This document shows, piece after piece, positions 35,089 to 44,738 of a stretch of 64,000 nt of DNA. Within the stretch, counting starts at the first letter, position 1; each line of letters opens with the position of its first letter. A program made the position numbers and the translations under genes. Origin of the DNA: CAYMAZ01 sp964388575 (GTDB lineage Bacteria; Bacteroidota; Bacteroidia; Bacteroidales; DTU049). The notes beneath the pieces were generated by a model. That model saw only the letters and a program-made list of their open reading frames with translations, was not told the origin of the DNA and made no database searches. The DNA is taken from assembly GCA_964388575.1 (NCBI GenBank), contig CAYMAZ010000008.1:1-64000 (forward strand), in the 5' to 3' direction.

Positions 35089-37014
35089 TTAAACCATTTC
35101 GGTTGGTAAAATTTCTGATGCAACGACAGCTTCTGCATTTTCATCATTAATATCAGACTCATATCTGAGGTTATCAATGATAAAATCCTGTCTCTCAGGA
35201 GTATTCTTTCCCATATAAAACGAGAGCATATCTTTAATTGAATATTCTTTTTTCAGAATAATTGGTTCAAGTCGCATTGAGCTGCCGATGAAGTGTTTAA
35301 ACTCATCAGGTGAGATTTCGCCAAGACCCTTAAATCGGGTAATTTCTGAATTTTTACCAAGGGTTTCAACAGCTTTTCTCTTCTCATCCCCGTTGTAACA
35401 ATACATTGTTTTTTGTCTGTTTCTGACCCTGAACAATGGAGTTTGAAGGATATACAAATGTCCTGCACGAACCAGATCAGGAAAAAACTGAAGAAAAAAA
35501 GTTAACAGGAGTAATCTGATGTGCATCCCATCTACATCAGCATCTGTGGCAATCACAACATTATTATAGCGAAGGTTTTCAATACCATCTTCAATGTTCA
35601 GGGCTGACTGTAAAAGATTAAATTCTTCATTTTCATAAACCAGTTTTTTTGTCTGACCATATGAATTAAGGGGTTTCCCTTTCAGGCTGAATACGGCCTG
35701 TGTGTTAACATCCCTGGATTTGGTGATGGAGCCGCTGGCAGAATCTCCTTCTGTTATAAACAGTGTGGTTTCAAGCTTACGGTTATTATTTTGGTCTGTG
35801 AGATGAATGCGACAATCACGAAGTTTTTTATTATGCAAACTGACTTTTTTAATACTTTCTTTTGAAAGTTTTTTGATATTTGCCATCTCCTTTCGCTCTT
35901 TCTCGCTTTGAAGAATTTTGGTTTGCAAAGCTTCGCTCACTTCAGGATTCATATGCAGATAATTGTCAAGATGTTTTTTGACAATTTCGTTGATATAATA
36001 CCTGATCGTTCTGCCATTTGGTTCCATGTGCTGCGATCCCAACTTGGTTTTGGTCTGTGATTCAAACACTGGCTCATGAATTTTGATACTGAGCGCTGCC
36101 GAAATCGACGATCTGATATCTGATGAATCGAAATCCTTTCTGAAAAACTCACGAATTGTTTTCACCAGTGCTTCCTTGAATGCAGCAACATGTGTCCCCC
36201 CCTGAGAAGTGTATTGTCCATTCACAAAAGAATAGTAATCTTCACCGTACTGATTTGAAATATGTGTAAAAGCAAATTCAAAATCCTTATCTTCAATATG
36301 AATGATCGGATAAAGTGTTTCACCTGAAATATTGTGTTCGAGAAGGTCAAGCAAGCCCTTCTGAGACTGAAAGACCTGCTTGTTGAAGATGATTTTTAGA
36401 TTTCTGTTCAAAAAAGCATAATTCCACAATTGTTTCTCAACATATTCATCTAAATATTCATAATCTCCAAATATATCAGGATCTGGGGTGAACCTGACTT
36501 CTGTACCGTTTGGTTTATTTGTTTTTTCATTTATCGTTTGTATAAGAACTCCACCGTCTGTGAATTCAGCATACGATGTTTCTCCATCACGAAAAGACTG
36601 AACCAAAAAACTTCTGGAAAGTGCATTCACAGCTTTTACACCAACACCGTTGAGTCCCACTGTTCTTTTAAAGGCTTCAGAATCATACTTTGCCCCGGTA
36701 TTCATTTTTGATACAACATCGACCACACTGCCAAGCGGAATGCCACGACCATAATCACGAACTAAAACTGATTTGTTATCGGTAATTTCAATTTCAATCT
36801 TTTTTCCATAACCCATGATGTATTCATCAATACTGTTATCGATCACTTCCTTCATCAAAACATAAATACCGTCATCTCTTGATGAGCCATCGCCTAGTTT
36901 CCCGATGTACATTCCGGGACGCAACCTGATATGTTCTTTCCAATCCAGTGTTTGAATACTGGATTCACTGTAATTGCCGTTGCCGTTCCCGTTACTGTTT
37001 TCAATAATATCCAT
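35089..37014 (-). CDS. parE: DNA topoisomerase IV subunit B
   Basis: A 641-residue ATPase subunit of a type IIA topoisomerase, which decatenates daughter chromosomes with ParC. GHKL ATPase motifs: EVIDNSIDEYIMGYG, VRDYGRGIPLG and GLNGVGVKAVNALS. TOPRIM motifs: LFITEGDSASGSI and IATDADVDGMHIRLLLLTFF. The length (about 640, without the GyrB insert) supports ParE over GyrB. The start is the ATG at 37014; the in-frame TTG at 37023 lies inside the predicted -7 element. Asn/Gly repeats (NSNGNGNGN) follow the start. parC is 16.7 kb away, at 53695-56430. Confidence 0.94.
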   Translation of the reverse strand: MDIIENSNGNGNGNYSESSIQTLDWKEHIRLRPGMYIGKLGDGSSRDDGIYVLMKEVIDNSIDEYIMGYGKKIEIEITDNKSVLVRDYGRGIPLGSVVDVVSKMNTGAKYDSEAFKRTVGLNGVGVKAVNALSRSFLVQSFRDGETSYAEFTDGGVLIQTINEKTNKPNGTEVRFTPDPDIFGDYEYLDEYVEKQLWNYAFLNRNLKIIFNKQVFQSQKGLLDLLEHNISGETLYPIIHIEDKDFEFAFTHISNQYGEDYYSFVNGQYTSQGGTHVAAFKEALVKTIREFFRKDFDSSDIRSSISAALSIKIHEPVFESQTKTKLGSQHMEPNGRTIRYYINEIVKKHLDNYLHMNPEVSEALQTKILQSEKERKEMANIKKLSKESIKKVSLHNKKLRDCRIHLTDQNNNRKLETTLFITEGDSASGSITKSRDVNTQAVFSLKGKPLNSYGQTKKLVYENEEFNLLQSALNIEDGIENLRYNNVVIATDADVDGMHIRLLLLTFFLQFFPDLVRAGHLYILQTPLFRVRNRQKTMYCYNGDEKRKAVETLGKNSEITRFKGLGEISPDEFKHFIGSSMRLEPIILKKEYSIKDMLSFYMGKNTPERQDFIIDNLRYESDINDENAEAVVASEILPTEMV

Positions 37015-37019
37015 ATTTT

Positions 37020-37050
37020 GCAAAATTAGTCAGAATCATTGATTTGTCAA
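37020..37050 (-). promoter_or_regulatory. Promoter of parE, near-leaderless
   Basis: On the minus strand: TTG (37050-37048), a 19-base spacer, then TAATTTTGC (37028-37020), a full match to the Bacteroidota pattern. Only six bases separate the final G of the -7 core from the parE ATG, so the transcript should start at or within a few bases of the start codon. Confidence 0.65.
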
Positions 37051-37179
37051 CGGTTTTAATTAAAAAATTCAACAAAATTATTAACACTCTGAACACAAAT
37101 ACAAATGGTTCACTGTACAGAAATTCGGAATTACGGAATGTGAAATTTGTTGAATCATTTTGAATATCCCCGAATACTT

Positions 37180-37647
37180 TTATGATTTACGAAATAGTTC
37201 ATTATACAAAGGGATATCTCTAAAAAAGATTACATTTTCTCCTGATATGTCTGCCATAATATGATGCAACCCGTTTGTCAGGAAAAGCCATTTCGCCTTT
37301 AGCTGGCGATTATACATACACGCCTGATAAAAAACATTTTCATTAACTGTAACTTCCGGAGCTTTACATTCGATAATAACCAGAGGTTGAGCAGATTGAT
37401 CAAACACAACAGCATCAGCGCGACGGGAAAGTCGGTTGTACTTCACCTGAATTTCAACAGCTATTCTTCCGGAAGGATAGCCCAGATTCTGCGTCAGGTT
37501 ATTGAGAAATGACTGTCTGACCCATTCTTCCGGAGTAAGTTTCACCCATTGTTTTCTGATTTGATCGAAAATTTCATAGCTCTCATTTTTCAGTCTGACT
37601 CTTGGCTGAAACGGTGGCAGGTTTAGTACGGTCAATTGAAGGCTCAT
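37180..37647 (-). CDS. HsdR-N-like PD-(D/E)XK protein
   Basis: A 155-residue single-domain protein resembling the N-terminal nuclease part of type I restriction HsdR subunits. The active-site pattern is intact: SRRADAVVF (D78), LVIIECKAP (E93, K95) and a later YQACMYNRQL (Q109). There are no helicase motor, HsdM or HsdS genes nearby, so it is not part of a restriction system here. Small proteins of this kind are widespread in Bacteroidota beside holA-type genes; their role is not known to me. I start at the ATG at 37647, with an in-frame TTG at 37653. It is divergent from the AMP nucleosidase gene. Confidence 0.85.
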   Translation of the reverse strand: MSLQLTVLNLPPFQPRVRLKNESYEIFDQIRKQWVKLTPEEWVRQSFLNNLTQNLGYPSGRIAVEIQVKYNRLSRRADAVVFDQSAQPLVIIECKAPEVTVNENVFYQACMYNRQLKAKWLFLTNGLHHIMADISGENVIFFRDIPLYNELFRKS

Positions 37648-37655
37648 TTTCAAAG

Positions 37656-37685
37656 TTGAAGTTCCTATTTTTTAACTATTTTTGC
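37656..37685 (+). promoter_or_regulatory. Promoter of the AMP nucleosidase operon
   Basis: TTG (37656-37658), an 18-base spacer and TATTTTTGC (37677-37685), 55 bases before the ATG at 37741. The promoter starts 8 bases from the divergent HsdR-N-like start codon. Confidence 0.6.
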
Positions 37686-37740
37686 AAAATATTGCATTCT
37701 TTGCAAAAATAATTTATTTCATGAAATAATTCTCAGGCTG

Positions 37741-38526
37741 ATGAAAACAAAAGAAGAAATCGTTCATAACTGGTTACAACGGTATACCGGAGTTTCACTT
37801 GAAGAAATTTCAAAACACATTCTTCTTGTTAATTTCCATCAGTATCTTGAATTGTTTTCTTCACTTCACAATCATGCCGAAATTAAAGGAATTGACAAGA
37901 CAATGCCCAATGTCACTGCCGACGGAATCACTATTATCAATTTTGGAATGGGAAGTGCCAATGCAGCAACCATAATGGATTTGCTTTCTGCTATTGAACC
38001 AAAGGCTGTATTATTTCTCGGAAAATGTGGAGGACTTAAGAAAATCAACAATCTTGGCGACTTAATTCTTCCAATTGCTGCAATCAGAGGAGAGGGAACG
38101 TCCAATGACTATTTCCCTCCCGAAGTTCCTGCTCTGCCAGCATTTAGCCTTCAACGTGCAGTTTCAACGACCATTCGCGATTTTGACCGGGATTACTGGA
38201 CTGGCACAGTTTTTACAACAAACCGAAGAGTTTGGGAACATGATGAAGAATTTAAAGACTATCTGCGACGTATCAGATGTATGGGAATAGATATGGAAAC
38301 TGCAACACTGTTTACTGTCGGCTTTTACAACCATATCCCAACAGGTGCATTGCTTCTTGTGAGTGACCAGCCCATGGTGCCAGAAGGTGTTAAAACTGAA
38401 GAAAGTGATAAAAAGATCAGTGCCATGTATCTTGAAGACCATCTCAAAATTGGAATTAAAGCCCTTTCTATCATTAAAAACCAGGGGCGTTCAGTGAAAC
38501 ATCTGAAATTTGACAGCAGACTTTAA
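37741..38526 (+). CDS. amn: AMP nucleosidase
   Basis: Cleaves AMP to adenine and ribose 5-phosphate. At 261 residues this is the short form: only the phosphorylase-like catalytic domain, without the extra N-terminal domain of E. coli Amn (about 480). Motifs: NFGMGSANAATIMDLL, LFLGKCGGLKK, a substrate-binding MGIDMETATLFTVG and LLLVSDQPM with the catalytic aspartate. It heads a tight run with holA and rlmD. The distinction from related nucleoside phosphorylases rests on similarity to the short Bacteroidota AMP nucleosidases. Confidence 0.87.
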   Translation: MKTKEEIVHNWLQRYTGVSLEEISKHILLVNFHQYLELFSSLHNHAEIKGIDKTMPNVTADGITIINFGMGSANAATIMDLLSAIEPKAVLFLGKCGGLKKINNLGDLILPIAAIRGEGTSNDYFPPEVPALPAFSLQRAVSTTIRDFDRDYWTGTVFTTNRRVWEHDEEFKDYLRRIRCMGIDMETATLFTVGFYNHIPTGALLLVSDQPMVPEGVKTEESDKKISAMYLEDHLKIGIKALSIIKNQGRSVKHLKFDSRL

Positions 38527-38542
38527 CAGCAAACAAGCATTC

Positions 38543-39550
38543 ATGGAAGCCACTTACAGGGAAATCATTTCAGATCTTCAGAAAAAGATTTATCATCCGG
38601 TTTATCTTCTTGCAGGAGAGGAGTCTTATTTCATTGATAAAATCTCGGATGAAATTGAAGAAAAGGTACTTACCCCTGATGAAAAAGAATTTAATCAGGC
38701 CGTTCTTTACGGACGTGATATTGATGTCCCGACAGTCATAGATCATGTAAAACGATATCCGATGATGTCGAATTATCAGGTTGTAATAATTAAGGAAGCT
38801 CAGGATATCCAGGCTATTGAGCAACTTGCAGCTTATATTGAAAAACCTGTGCCTTCAACCATACTTGTGCTTTGTTACAAAAACAAAACTCCTGATAAAA
38901 GACGTTCACTCTATAAATCCACACAAAAAAACGGCATTTATTTTGAATCCAAACGGTTACACATTTCCAAAACGCCTGACTGGATCAAAGAATACATGAT
39001 GAGCATGGGTTACACTATAACGAACAAAGCAACCATGCTGATTACCGAGTTTGTTGGAAATGATATAAGTAAGATCACTAACGAAATCAGCAAACTGACT
39101 ATTAATCTAACTGCAGGCACGGAAATAAACGACTCTCACATTGAGCAAAATATTGGCATCAGTAAAGATTACAACATTTTTGAGTTGACAAATGCACTAG
39201 GAGTGAAAGATGTTTATAAGGCAAACCGAATTGTTTTCCATTTTGCTTCTAACAAAAAGGAAGATCCCATATTTTCTGGTGTTCCAATGCTTTTTGAATT
39301 TTTCACCAAAGTCTTACTTTATCAGGAAAATTCACCCCGTGCAGGTTCAAAAGAACTGGCATCAATTATTGGGGTGAGTCCATATTTCCTTGATCAATAT
39401 AAAACAGCATCCAAAAATTATTCCCGAGAAAAATTAATCAGAATAATCGGTTATCTCAGAGAATATGATTTAAGGGCCAAAGGTGTTGACAACGCTTCAA
39501 CATCAGGAGGAGAACTGATTAAAGAATTAATATTTAAGATTTTACACTAA
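38543..39550 (+). CDS. holA: DNA polymerase III subunit delta
   Basis: Clamp-loader delta subunit, 335 residues from the ATG at 38543. An in-frame TTG at 38510 would overlap the upstream gene. Typical features: HPVYLLAGEESYFIDKISDE at the N-terminus, VVIIKEAQDIQAIEQLAAYI, PSTILVLCYKNKTPDKR, and the late IEQNIGISKDYNIFELTNAL that links to the collar domain. It opens and loads the beta clamp together with gamma/tau and delta prime. It lies 16 bases after amn and 9 before rlmD. Confidence 0.92.
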   Translation: MEATYREIISDLQKKIYHPVYLLAGEESYFIDKISDEIEEKVLTPDEKEFNQAVLYGRDIDVPTVIDHVKRYPMMSNYQVVIIKEAQDIQAIEQLAAYIEKPVPSTILVLCYKNKTPDKRRSLYKSTQKNGIYFESKRLHISKTPDWIKEYMMSMGYTITNKATMLITEFVGNDISKITNEISKLTINLTAGTEINDSHIEQNIGISKDYNIFELTNALGVKDVYKANRIVFHFASNKKEDPIFSGVPMLFEFFTKVLLYQENSPRAGSKELASIIGVSPYFLDQYKTASKNYSREKLIRIIGYLREYDLRAKGVDNASTSGGELIKELIFKILH

Positions 39551-39559
39551 ACACCTCAA

Positions 39560-41011
39560 ATGAAATCATATCCAAGAATCAAAAGGCCTCAACCGGTTAT
39601 CCTCAGAAATGTGTTGATCACTGATGCAGGCTCTGAAGGCAAAGCCATTGCAAAACACAACGGCATGGTAATTTTTATTCCATTCGGAGCACCGGGAGAC
39701 AATGTTGATATTGAGATTACCCTCAGGAGAAAAAGTTATTCTGAAGGAAAAATCATTCAAATCAACTCTCCTTCACCTTTTCGACAGGAGCCTTTTTGTG
39801 GTCATTTCGGATTATGCGGTGGATGCCGATGGCAACACATCACTTACAGGCAGCAACTCAGCATTAAACAAAAGCATGTCAGAGACAATCTGGAACGGAT
39901 TGCAGGAATTCAGAATCCCAATGTGCTTCCTATAGTTGGATCCGAAAAAGAAAAGTATTACCGAAACAAACTCGAATATACATTTGGGGATAGACGTTGG
40001 CTTACTTATGATGAAATTTCAAGCGAAACAGAGTTTGACCAGCGTTCCCTCGGTTTTCATATTCCAGGGCGTTTTGATAAAATTATTCATGTTCAGGAAT
40101 GTTTTCTTCAACCCGATCCTTCAGACAGCATTCGAAATGAAGTATTTAAATTTGTCAAATCAAATGATATTCATTTTTTTAATCTCAAGGATAAAACCGG
40201 ATATGCAAGAAATTTGATCATACGTAACAATTCACTTGGTGAGGTCATGCTCATTTTTGTTGTAACAGAAAACAACGAGGAATTGCTTTCAAAATTTTCA
40301 GAACACATATCATCGAAATTTCCACAGATTATCTCAGTCTTTGCTGCCATCAATGATAAACTGAATGATTCACTTGAGGGCGTACCATTTATCCATTTGT
40401 TCGGAGATGAATATCTTACTGAGGAAATTGACGGGCTTCAATTCCATATTGCACCTTCTTCATTTTTTCAGACAAACACTGTCCAGGCTGTAAAATTATA
40501 TCGCTCTGCTCTTGAACTTGCACAACTGAACGGCCATGAAGTTGTGTATGATCTTTACACTGGCACCGGAACAATTGCATCGATGTTTGCCAGAAAAGCA
40601 AAAAAAGTCATTGGAATCGAGTATATTGAATCTGCCATTCTTGATGGCAGAAAAAACATGGAACTCAACCAGATCGACAATGTTGAACTGTATCATGGGG
40701 ATATGGCAAAACTTTTCAACTTTAACTGGGCCAAACGGAAAGGATTTCCGGATGTTGTGGTTACAGATCCGCCAAGAGCCGGGATGCATCCTGATGTTGT
40801 TCACACCATTCTTGAACTTCAACCTGAAAAAATTGTTTACATTAGCTGTAATCCTGCCACACAAGCCAGAGATCTTGCAGCCATGACGAAAGACTACGAT
40901 TTGGTCAGAGCACAACCATTTGATATGTTTCCGCAAACTCATCATGTTGAAAACATTGTGCTGCTCAGAAAAAAATCAGGGAATAAACCGGATAACACAC
41001 ACACTTCCTAA
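39560..41011 (+). CDS. rlmD: 23S rRNA (uracil-C5)-methyltransferase RlmD
   Basis: A 483-residue SAM-dependent RNA m5U methyltransferase. A TRAM domain (about 10-70) is followed by cluster cysteines C80, C86, C89 (FCGHFGLCGGC) and C181 (QECFLQP), which should hold a 4Fe-4S cluster. The methylase half has PSSFFQTNTVQAVKLY, the SAM motif VYDLYTGTGTIASMFA, VTDPPRAGMHPDVV and the catalytic cysteine in YISCNPATQARDLA. All key residues are present. RlmD, RlmC and TrmA are close relatives, so the exact target uracil is inferred. Confidence 0.92.
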   Translation: MKSYPRIKRPQPVILRNVLITDAGSEGKAIAKHNGMVIFIPFGAPGDNVDIEITLRRKSYSEGKIIQINSPSPFRQEPFCGHFGLCGGCRWQHITYRQQLSIKQKHVRDNLERIAGIQNPNVLPIVGSEKEKYYRNKLEYTFGDRRWLTYDEISSETEFDQRSLGFHIPGRFDKIIHVQECFLQPDPSDSIRNEVFKFVKSNDIHFFNLKDKTGYARNLIIRNNSLGEVMLIFVVTENNEELLSKFSEHISSKFPQIISVFAAINDKLNDSLEGVPFIHLFGDEYLTEEIDGLQFHIAPSSFFQTNTVQAVKLYRSALELAQLNGHEVVYDLYTGTGTIASMFARKAKKVIGIEYIESAILDGRKNMELNQIDNVELYHGDMAKLFNFNWAKRKGFPDVVVTDPPRAGMHPDVVHTILELQPEKIVYISCNPATQARDLAAMTKDYDLVRAQPFDMFPQTHHVENIVLLRKKSGNKPDNTHTS

Positions 41012-41034
41012 AAAAATAATCGTCATATACATCG

Positions 41035-42129
41035 CTAGTGTTTCATTAAAACAACAGTTTGTGTCTTGCCGTTCAGGCTGGATTGAAACATATATGTTCC
41101 AGTAGCCAGATCTGAAGTATCAATATTCAATTGATTCATTCCGTTGTCAATAGAAATGTGCCCTTTGCCAACGATTTTTCCATCCAGAGAAAAAAGATTC
41201 CAGATCAGCTCTGAAGACTGGAATGAAAAAATATCCAAAAGAATCTGATCATGAAACGGAACGGGATAAATCCACATGTATGATTCTTCAGAGAAAGTCA
41301 CATTCAGGCATTCATCAACATGAACATTGACAGAATCGTGATTTGTACATGCCAATGAATCAGTAAAAGTGTAAGTAATCACCCAGTCTCCTGTTCCAGC
41401 AGCAGAAGGATCAAACATCAGTCCAGAAACACCATTCCCGTTAAAAACCCCTCCTGTTGGAATCCCGCTCATTATGATAACCGGACTGTAGATACAATAA
41501 AATGTATCTAACCCCTGAATTGACACATCAGGCAAAGGGAAAACTGTCAGATTGAGCACATACACACTATCGCAACCAGGAGGATTTGTTGTTTCCAGAC
41601 TATCATAATAAGTTCCAGCCTGATCACAGGTCATTCCTCTCCAAATCAACACATTATGTTCACAGATTGCTGTGTCAAGCACCTCTTCAAAATCTGTACA
41701 TGGCAGTGGTGGTAAAAACTCTACAATAAATTCACCCTGAATATCATTTTTACTTTGACAAACAATTGAATTGTAGCCAGTTCCGCCCAATTTCCATCCG
41801 TTATCAACATCACATTCATAGATCCACACAATGTGCCATGCACCCATACCTGGTAAAGTCCGACCAAAACTATGAAGTGTAGGATTATCCAAAACAGCAA
41901 GTCTGCTCGTCCAGCCACCAGTGTTGAGCATTGCCTGTGCCGATGCATCTGCATTAAACCAGTTACCACCCTGAGATATCATTTTAAACCACGTTCCGGT
42001 TGTTGAATTATAAACTGCATCACTGTGACCTGGGGGCTGGGCATATATTGATGATCCATAAATCAATGCAGTTGCAAACAGCATCAGAATCTTCAGTTTG
42101 ACTGAATAAAAATTTTGTAGATTTTTCAT
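41035..42129 (-). CDS. T9SS-exported protein with type A sorting domain
   Basis: A 364-residue secreted protein. The signal peptide is ILMLFATALIYGSSIYA. The middle has short Ig-like or SprB-like beta segments with paired Cys (CDQAGTYYDSLETTNPPGCD, then VTFPL-like strands and DWVITYTFTDSLACTNHDS). The last 80 residues fit the type A C-terminal sorting domain: IYPVPFHDQILLDI, LFSLDGKIVGKG, LNIDTSDLATGTYMFQ, ending VVLMKH. The protein should cross the outer membrane by type 9 secretion and be anchored or released. It is last of the minus-strand run beginning at purL, 33 bases after the OmpA-like gene. Confidence 0.87.
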   Translation of the reverse strand: MKNLQNFYSVKLKILMLFATALIYGSSIYAQPPGHSDAVYNSTTGTWFKMISQGGNWFNADASAQAMLNTGGWTSRLAVLDNPTLHSFGRTLPGMGAWHIVWIYECDVDNGWKLGGTGYNSIVCQSKNDIQGEFIVEFLPPLPCTDFEEVLDTAICEHNVLIWRGMTCDQAGTYYDSLETTNPPGCDSVYVLNLTVFPLPDVSIQGLDTFYCIYSPVIIMSGIPTGGVFNGNGVSGLMFDPSAAGTGDWVITYTFTDSLACTNHDSVNVHVDECLNVTFSEESYMWIYPVPFHDQILLDIFSFQSSELIWNLFSLDGKIVGKGHISIDNGMNQLNIDTSDLATGTYMFQSSLNGKTQTVVLMKH

Positions 42130-42162
42130 GTAAATAAAATTTAAATTATTGAATGGAATTGA

Positions 42163-42876
42163 TCATTTCTTCAAAATCTTCACTTCTGTCCTGCGGTTCA
42201 GACTTCGACCTTCATCCGTATTGTTTGAAGCCACCGGTTTGGTATCTCCATATCCAACTGCAACAATTCTTTTCCCGGATATTCCGCTTCGGATCAGATA
42301 ATTTCTGACAGCTTCTGCTCTATCCTGTGATAGCTTGATATTTGATGCACTGCTTCCGACATTATCTGTATGTCCTGAAATTTCAATTTCCATTGCTGGT
42401 TGAGCCTTTAGAAGTTCAACCAGTTCATTAAGTGAAGTAAACGATTCCGGCATTAGAACACTTTTACCAAATTCAAAATACACATTTTCAAGTGTAAATA
42501 TTCTGGAAGGTTCATAGGTGATTTCAACTGAAAATGTAAACAAGCCCTTTTCTTCGGGAACTTCAAGCAATGCATAGTCTTTAGTTGTAAACAGATCCTT
42601 ATACGACACTTCATAAACATCTCTTTTGGGGAGTAGAATCACAGCTTTGCCATCAACTCCGGTCAGTACTATATAGGTCTTCTGAGTTCTTCTGCCAAAG
42701 AACTCAACAGTTTCATTGTGTAAAGGATTCAACTGATTGTCTGTAACCAGAATCTCTACAAGAACCTCACGTTCATTTGGCTCAGTATTTTGTGCATGAG
42801 AAGCAGAAAAGAACAAAGACAAACCCAAAATTAAAATCAGCTTAGGATACGGTTGGAAGCATTTTTGAAAGCGCAT
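42163..42876 (-). CDS. OmpA-family peptidoglycan-binding protein
   Basis: A 237-residue exported protein with signal peptide LILILGLSLFFSASHAQ. An N-terminal beta-sandwich-like region (about 35-130) precedes an OmpA C-terminal domain (about 132-237) with VYFEFGKSVLMPES, EISGHTDNVGS, LSQDRAEAVRNYLI and LNRRTEVKIL. The Asp and Arg that hold diaminopimelate in peptidoglycan are present. It probably tethers the envelope; no beta-barrel is encoded. The gene sits 26 bases after the acyl-CoA ligase and 33 before the T9SS cargo gene. Confidence 0.9.
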   Translation of the reverse strand: MRFQKCFQPYPKLILILGLSLFFSASHAQNTEPNEREVLVEILVTDNQLNPLHNETVEFFGRRTQKTYIVLTGVDGKAVILLPKRDVYEVSYKDLFTTKDYALLEVPEEKGLFTFSVEITYEPSRIFTLENVYFEFGKSVLMPESFTSLNELVELLKAQPAMEIEISGHTDNVGSSASNIKLSQDRAEAVRNYLIRSGISGKRIVAVGYGDTKPVASNNTDEGRSLNRRTEVKILKK

Positions 42877-42902
42877 GATTTGCCGGGTTTTGTTGTTGTG
42901 AT

Positions 42903-44672
42903 TTATTTTTTTCTGACTTCAAATAACTTTTCAATTTCTGAGGCATACTTTTTTGCAATGTAACTACGTTTGAGCTTCAGAGTTGGAGTAAGTTCACCTC
43001 CGGCAATGGACCAGGGCTCTTTGAGTAGTTCAAAACGGATAATCTGCTCAGATTCTCCAAAGTTTTTATTGAATTTATTCACCTCCTTTTCAAATCTTTT
43101 CTTTATAACAGGGTTTTGAACAACAAGTTCATCCGAACCATAATCAATACTTTTAACTTCACAATATGATTTGAGATGTGTAAATGAGGGGACAATAAGT
43201 GCACCGGCAAATTTTTGATTTTCACCGAAGACAATAATCTGTTCAATAAAGGGTGATTCCTTAAATTTATTTTCAATTACCTGGGGAGAAATATATTTTC
43301 CAGCAGATGTCTTGAAAATTTCCTTTTTGCGGTCAGTAATTCTGAGCTGACCCTCAGGTTCAAGTTTTCCAATATCTCCTGTTTTAAACCATCCGTCTTC
43401 TGTTATCACTTCAGCTGTCATCTGAGGTTCCTTATAATATCCTTTCATCACATGCGGACCTCTTGTCAGAATTTCCCCATCATCAGCGATTTTCACTTCT
43501 ACGTTTGGTAATGGAAGGCCAACCGTACCAAATTTAATCCCGTTTTTTTCAAATCGACTAACAGCAATCACAGGGGAAGTTTCAGTGAGTCCGTATCCTT
43601 CAAGCACACGAAAACCCGCTGCCCAGAACACCCTTGAAAGTCTTATCTGCAAGGCAGCTCCTCCGGAAACAATAAGGTCAAGATCTCCTCCCAATGCTTT
43701 ACGCCATTTCTTAAAAACAAGCATTCTGGCAAAAAACAGTTGCAAATTATAGAACCAGTTATTTCCCTCTATCTTATATTTCAAACCCAGATTGACTGCC
43801 CAGAAAAAAATCTGTTTTACAGGAAATTTCAGCTTTCTTCCCTTGAGCATAATTTTGTCAAAAATATTTTCGAGCAATCGGGGAACAGTCGTGATAATAT
43901 GAGGTCTGATTTCAGCCAACAGATCAGAGATATGTGCAACATTCTCAACATAGTATATAGAATACCCATTGTATTGGTACATATAATTCATCATTCTCTC
44001 ATAGACATGACACATGGGCAGAAAGCTCAGCACACGATGCGTTTCAGGAGGAGGAACCCGATATGTTTCAAAAACATTACTTAAAATATTTGTGTGGCTC
44101 AGCATGACACCCTTCGGATTTCCGGTTGTTCCTGATGTATAAATAATTGTTGCAACCTCATCGGGCTGAATTAAAGCTGTAATCCTTTTCACTTCATCTT
44201 CATTCCGGTTGTTTTTGCCCATCTCAATGAGATCTGCAATGTATTTTATTCCATTCAAATCTTTAAATGTATATACATCATTAATTTCAGAGATTTCATC
44301 TGCGATCGGTTTTACTTTTTCATATAACTCCTTCCCTGAAACAAAAACGAGTTTCGCCTCAGAATGCCTGAGAATATATCGGTAATCATTTTCACTTATT
44401 GTAGGATAAACAGGGACATGGATTGCTCCACACAACATAATTCCCATGTCTAGGAAATTCCATTCAGGGCGGTTATTGGTGATCGTGATTATTTTGTCAC
44501 CTGGGTTGATCCCCAGATTTATGAATGCATACGCAAGATTATATGCACTTTCATAATACGTTGTGCTATCATACGTTTTCCATTGGCCGTTTTCTTTCCC
44601 TCCAAATACAACCTCCTGATAGCCTCTTGCTTTTATTCTTTCCAGTAAATCAAATAAACGTGTAACTTCCAT
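42903..44672 (-). CDS. Long-chain acyl-CoA synthetase (AMP-forming)
   Basis: A 589-residue adenylate-forming ligase that activates fatty acids to acyl-CoA. Motifs: TIIYTSGTTGNPKGVMLSH (ATP/AMP loop), YGLTETSPVIAV, WFKTGDIGKLEPEGQL and DRKKEIFKTSAGKYISPQ with the adenylation lysine region. The size and long-chain-type GK segment fit the FadD15-like branch. It lies 66 bases after the SDR gene, in a long minus-strand series, so a lipid link between the two is possible. Confidence 0.93.
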   Translation of the reverse strand: MEVTRLFDLLERIKARGYQEVVFGGKENGQWKTYDSTTYYESAYNLAYAFINLGINPGDKIITITNNRPEWNFLDMGIMLCGAIHVPVYPTISENDYRYILRHSEAKLVFVSGKELYEKVKPIADEISEINDVYTFKDLNGIKYIADLIEMGKNNRNEDEVKRITALIQPDEVATIIYTSGTTGNPKGVMLSHTNILSNVFETYRVPPPETHRVLSFLPMCHVYERMMNYMYQYNGYSIYYVENVAHISDLLAEIRPHIITTVPRLLENIFDKIMLKGRKLKFPVKQIFFWAVNLGLKYKIEGNNWFYNLQLFFARMLVFKKWRKALGGDLDLIVSGGAALQIRLSRVFWAAGFRVLEGYGLTETSPVIAVSRFEKNGIKFGTVGLPLPNVEVKIADDGEILTRGPHVMKGYYKEPQMTAEVITEDGWFKTGDIGKLEPEGQLRITDRKKEIFKTSAGKYISPQVIENKFKESPFIEQIIVFGENQKFAGALIVPSFTHLKSYCEVKSIDYGSDELVVQNPVIKKRFEKEVNKFNKNFGESEQIIRFELLKEPWSIAGGELTPTLKLKRSYIAKKYASEIEKLFEVRKK

Positions 44673-44738
44673 ATTGTTCGATTTGTAACAAAAATACGAT
44701 TCTTATTAATGAATGATCAGTTTTATAATATCTCAATG

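Noticed and set aside
35089..37014. DNA gyrase subunit B
   Set aside because: Length near 640 and lack of the extra GyrB insert fit ParE; the matching A subunit at 53695 is also of ParC type.
37180..37647. Restriction-modification or defence system
   Set aside because: Only a single HsdR-N-like domain is present, with no methylase, specificity or helicase gene anywhere in the window.
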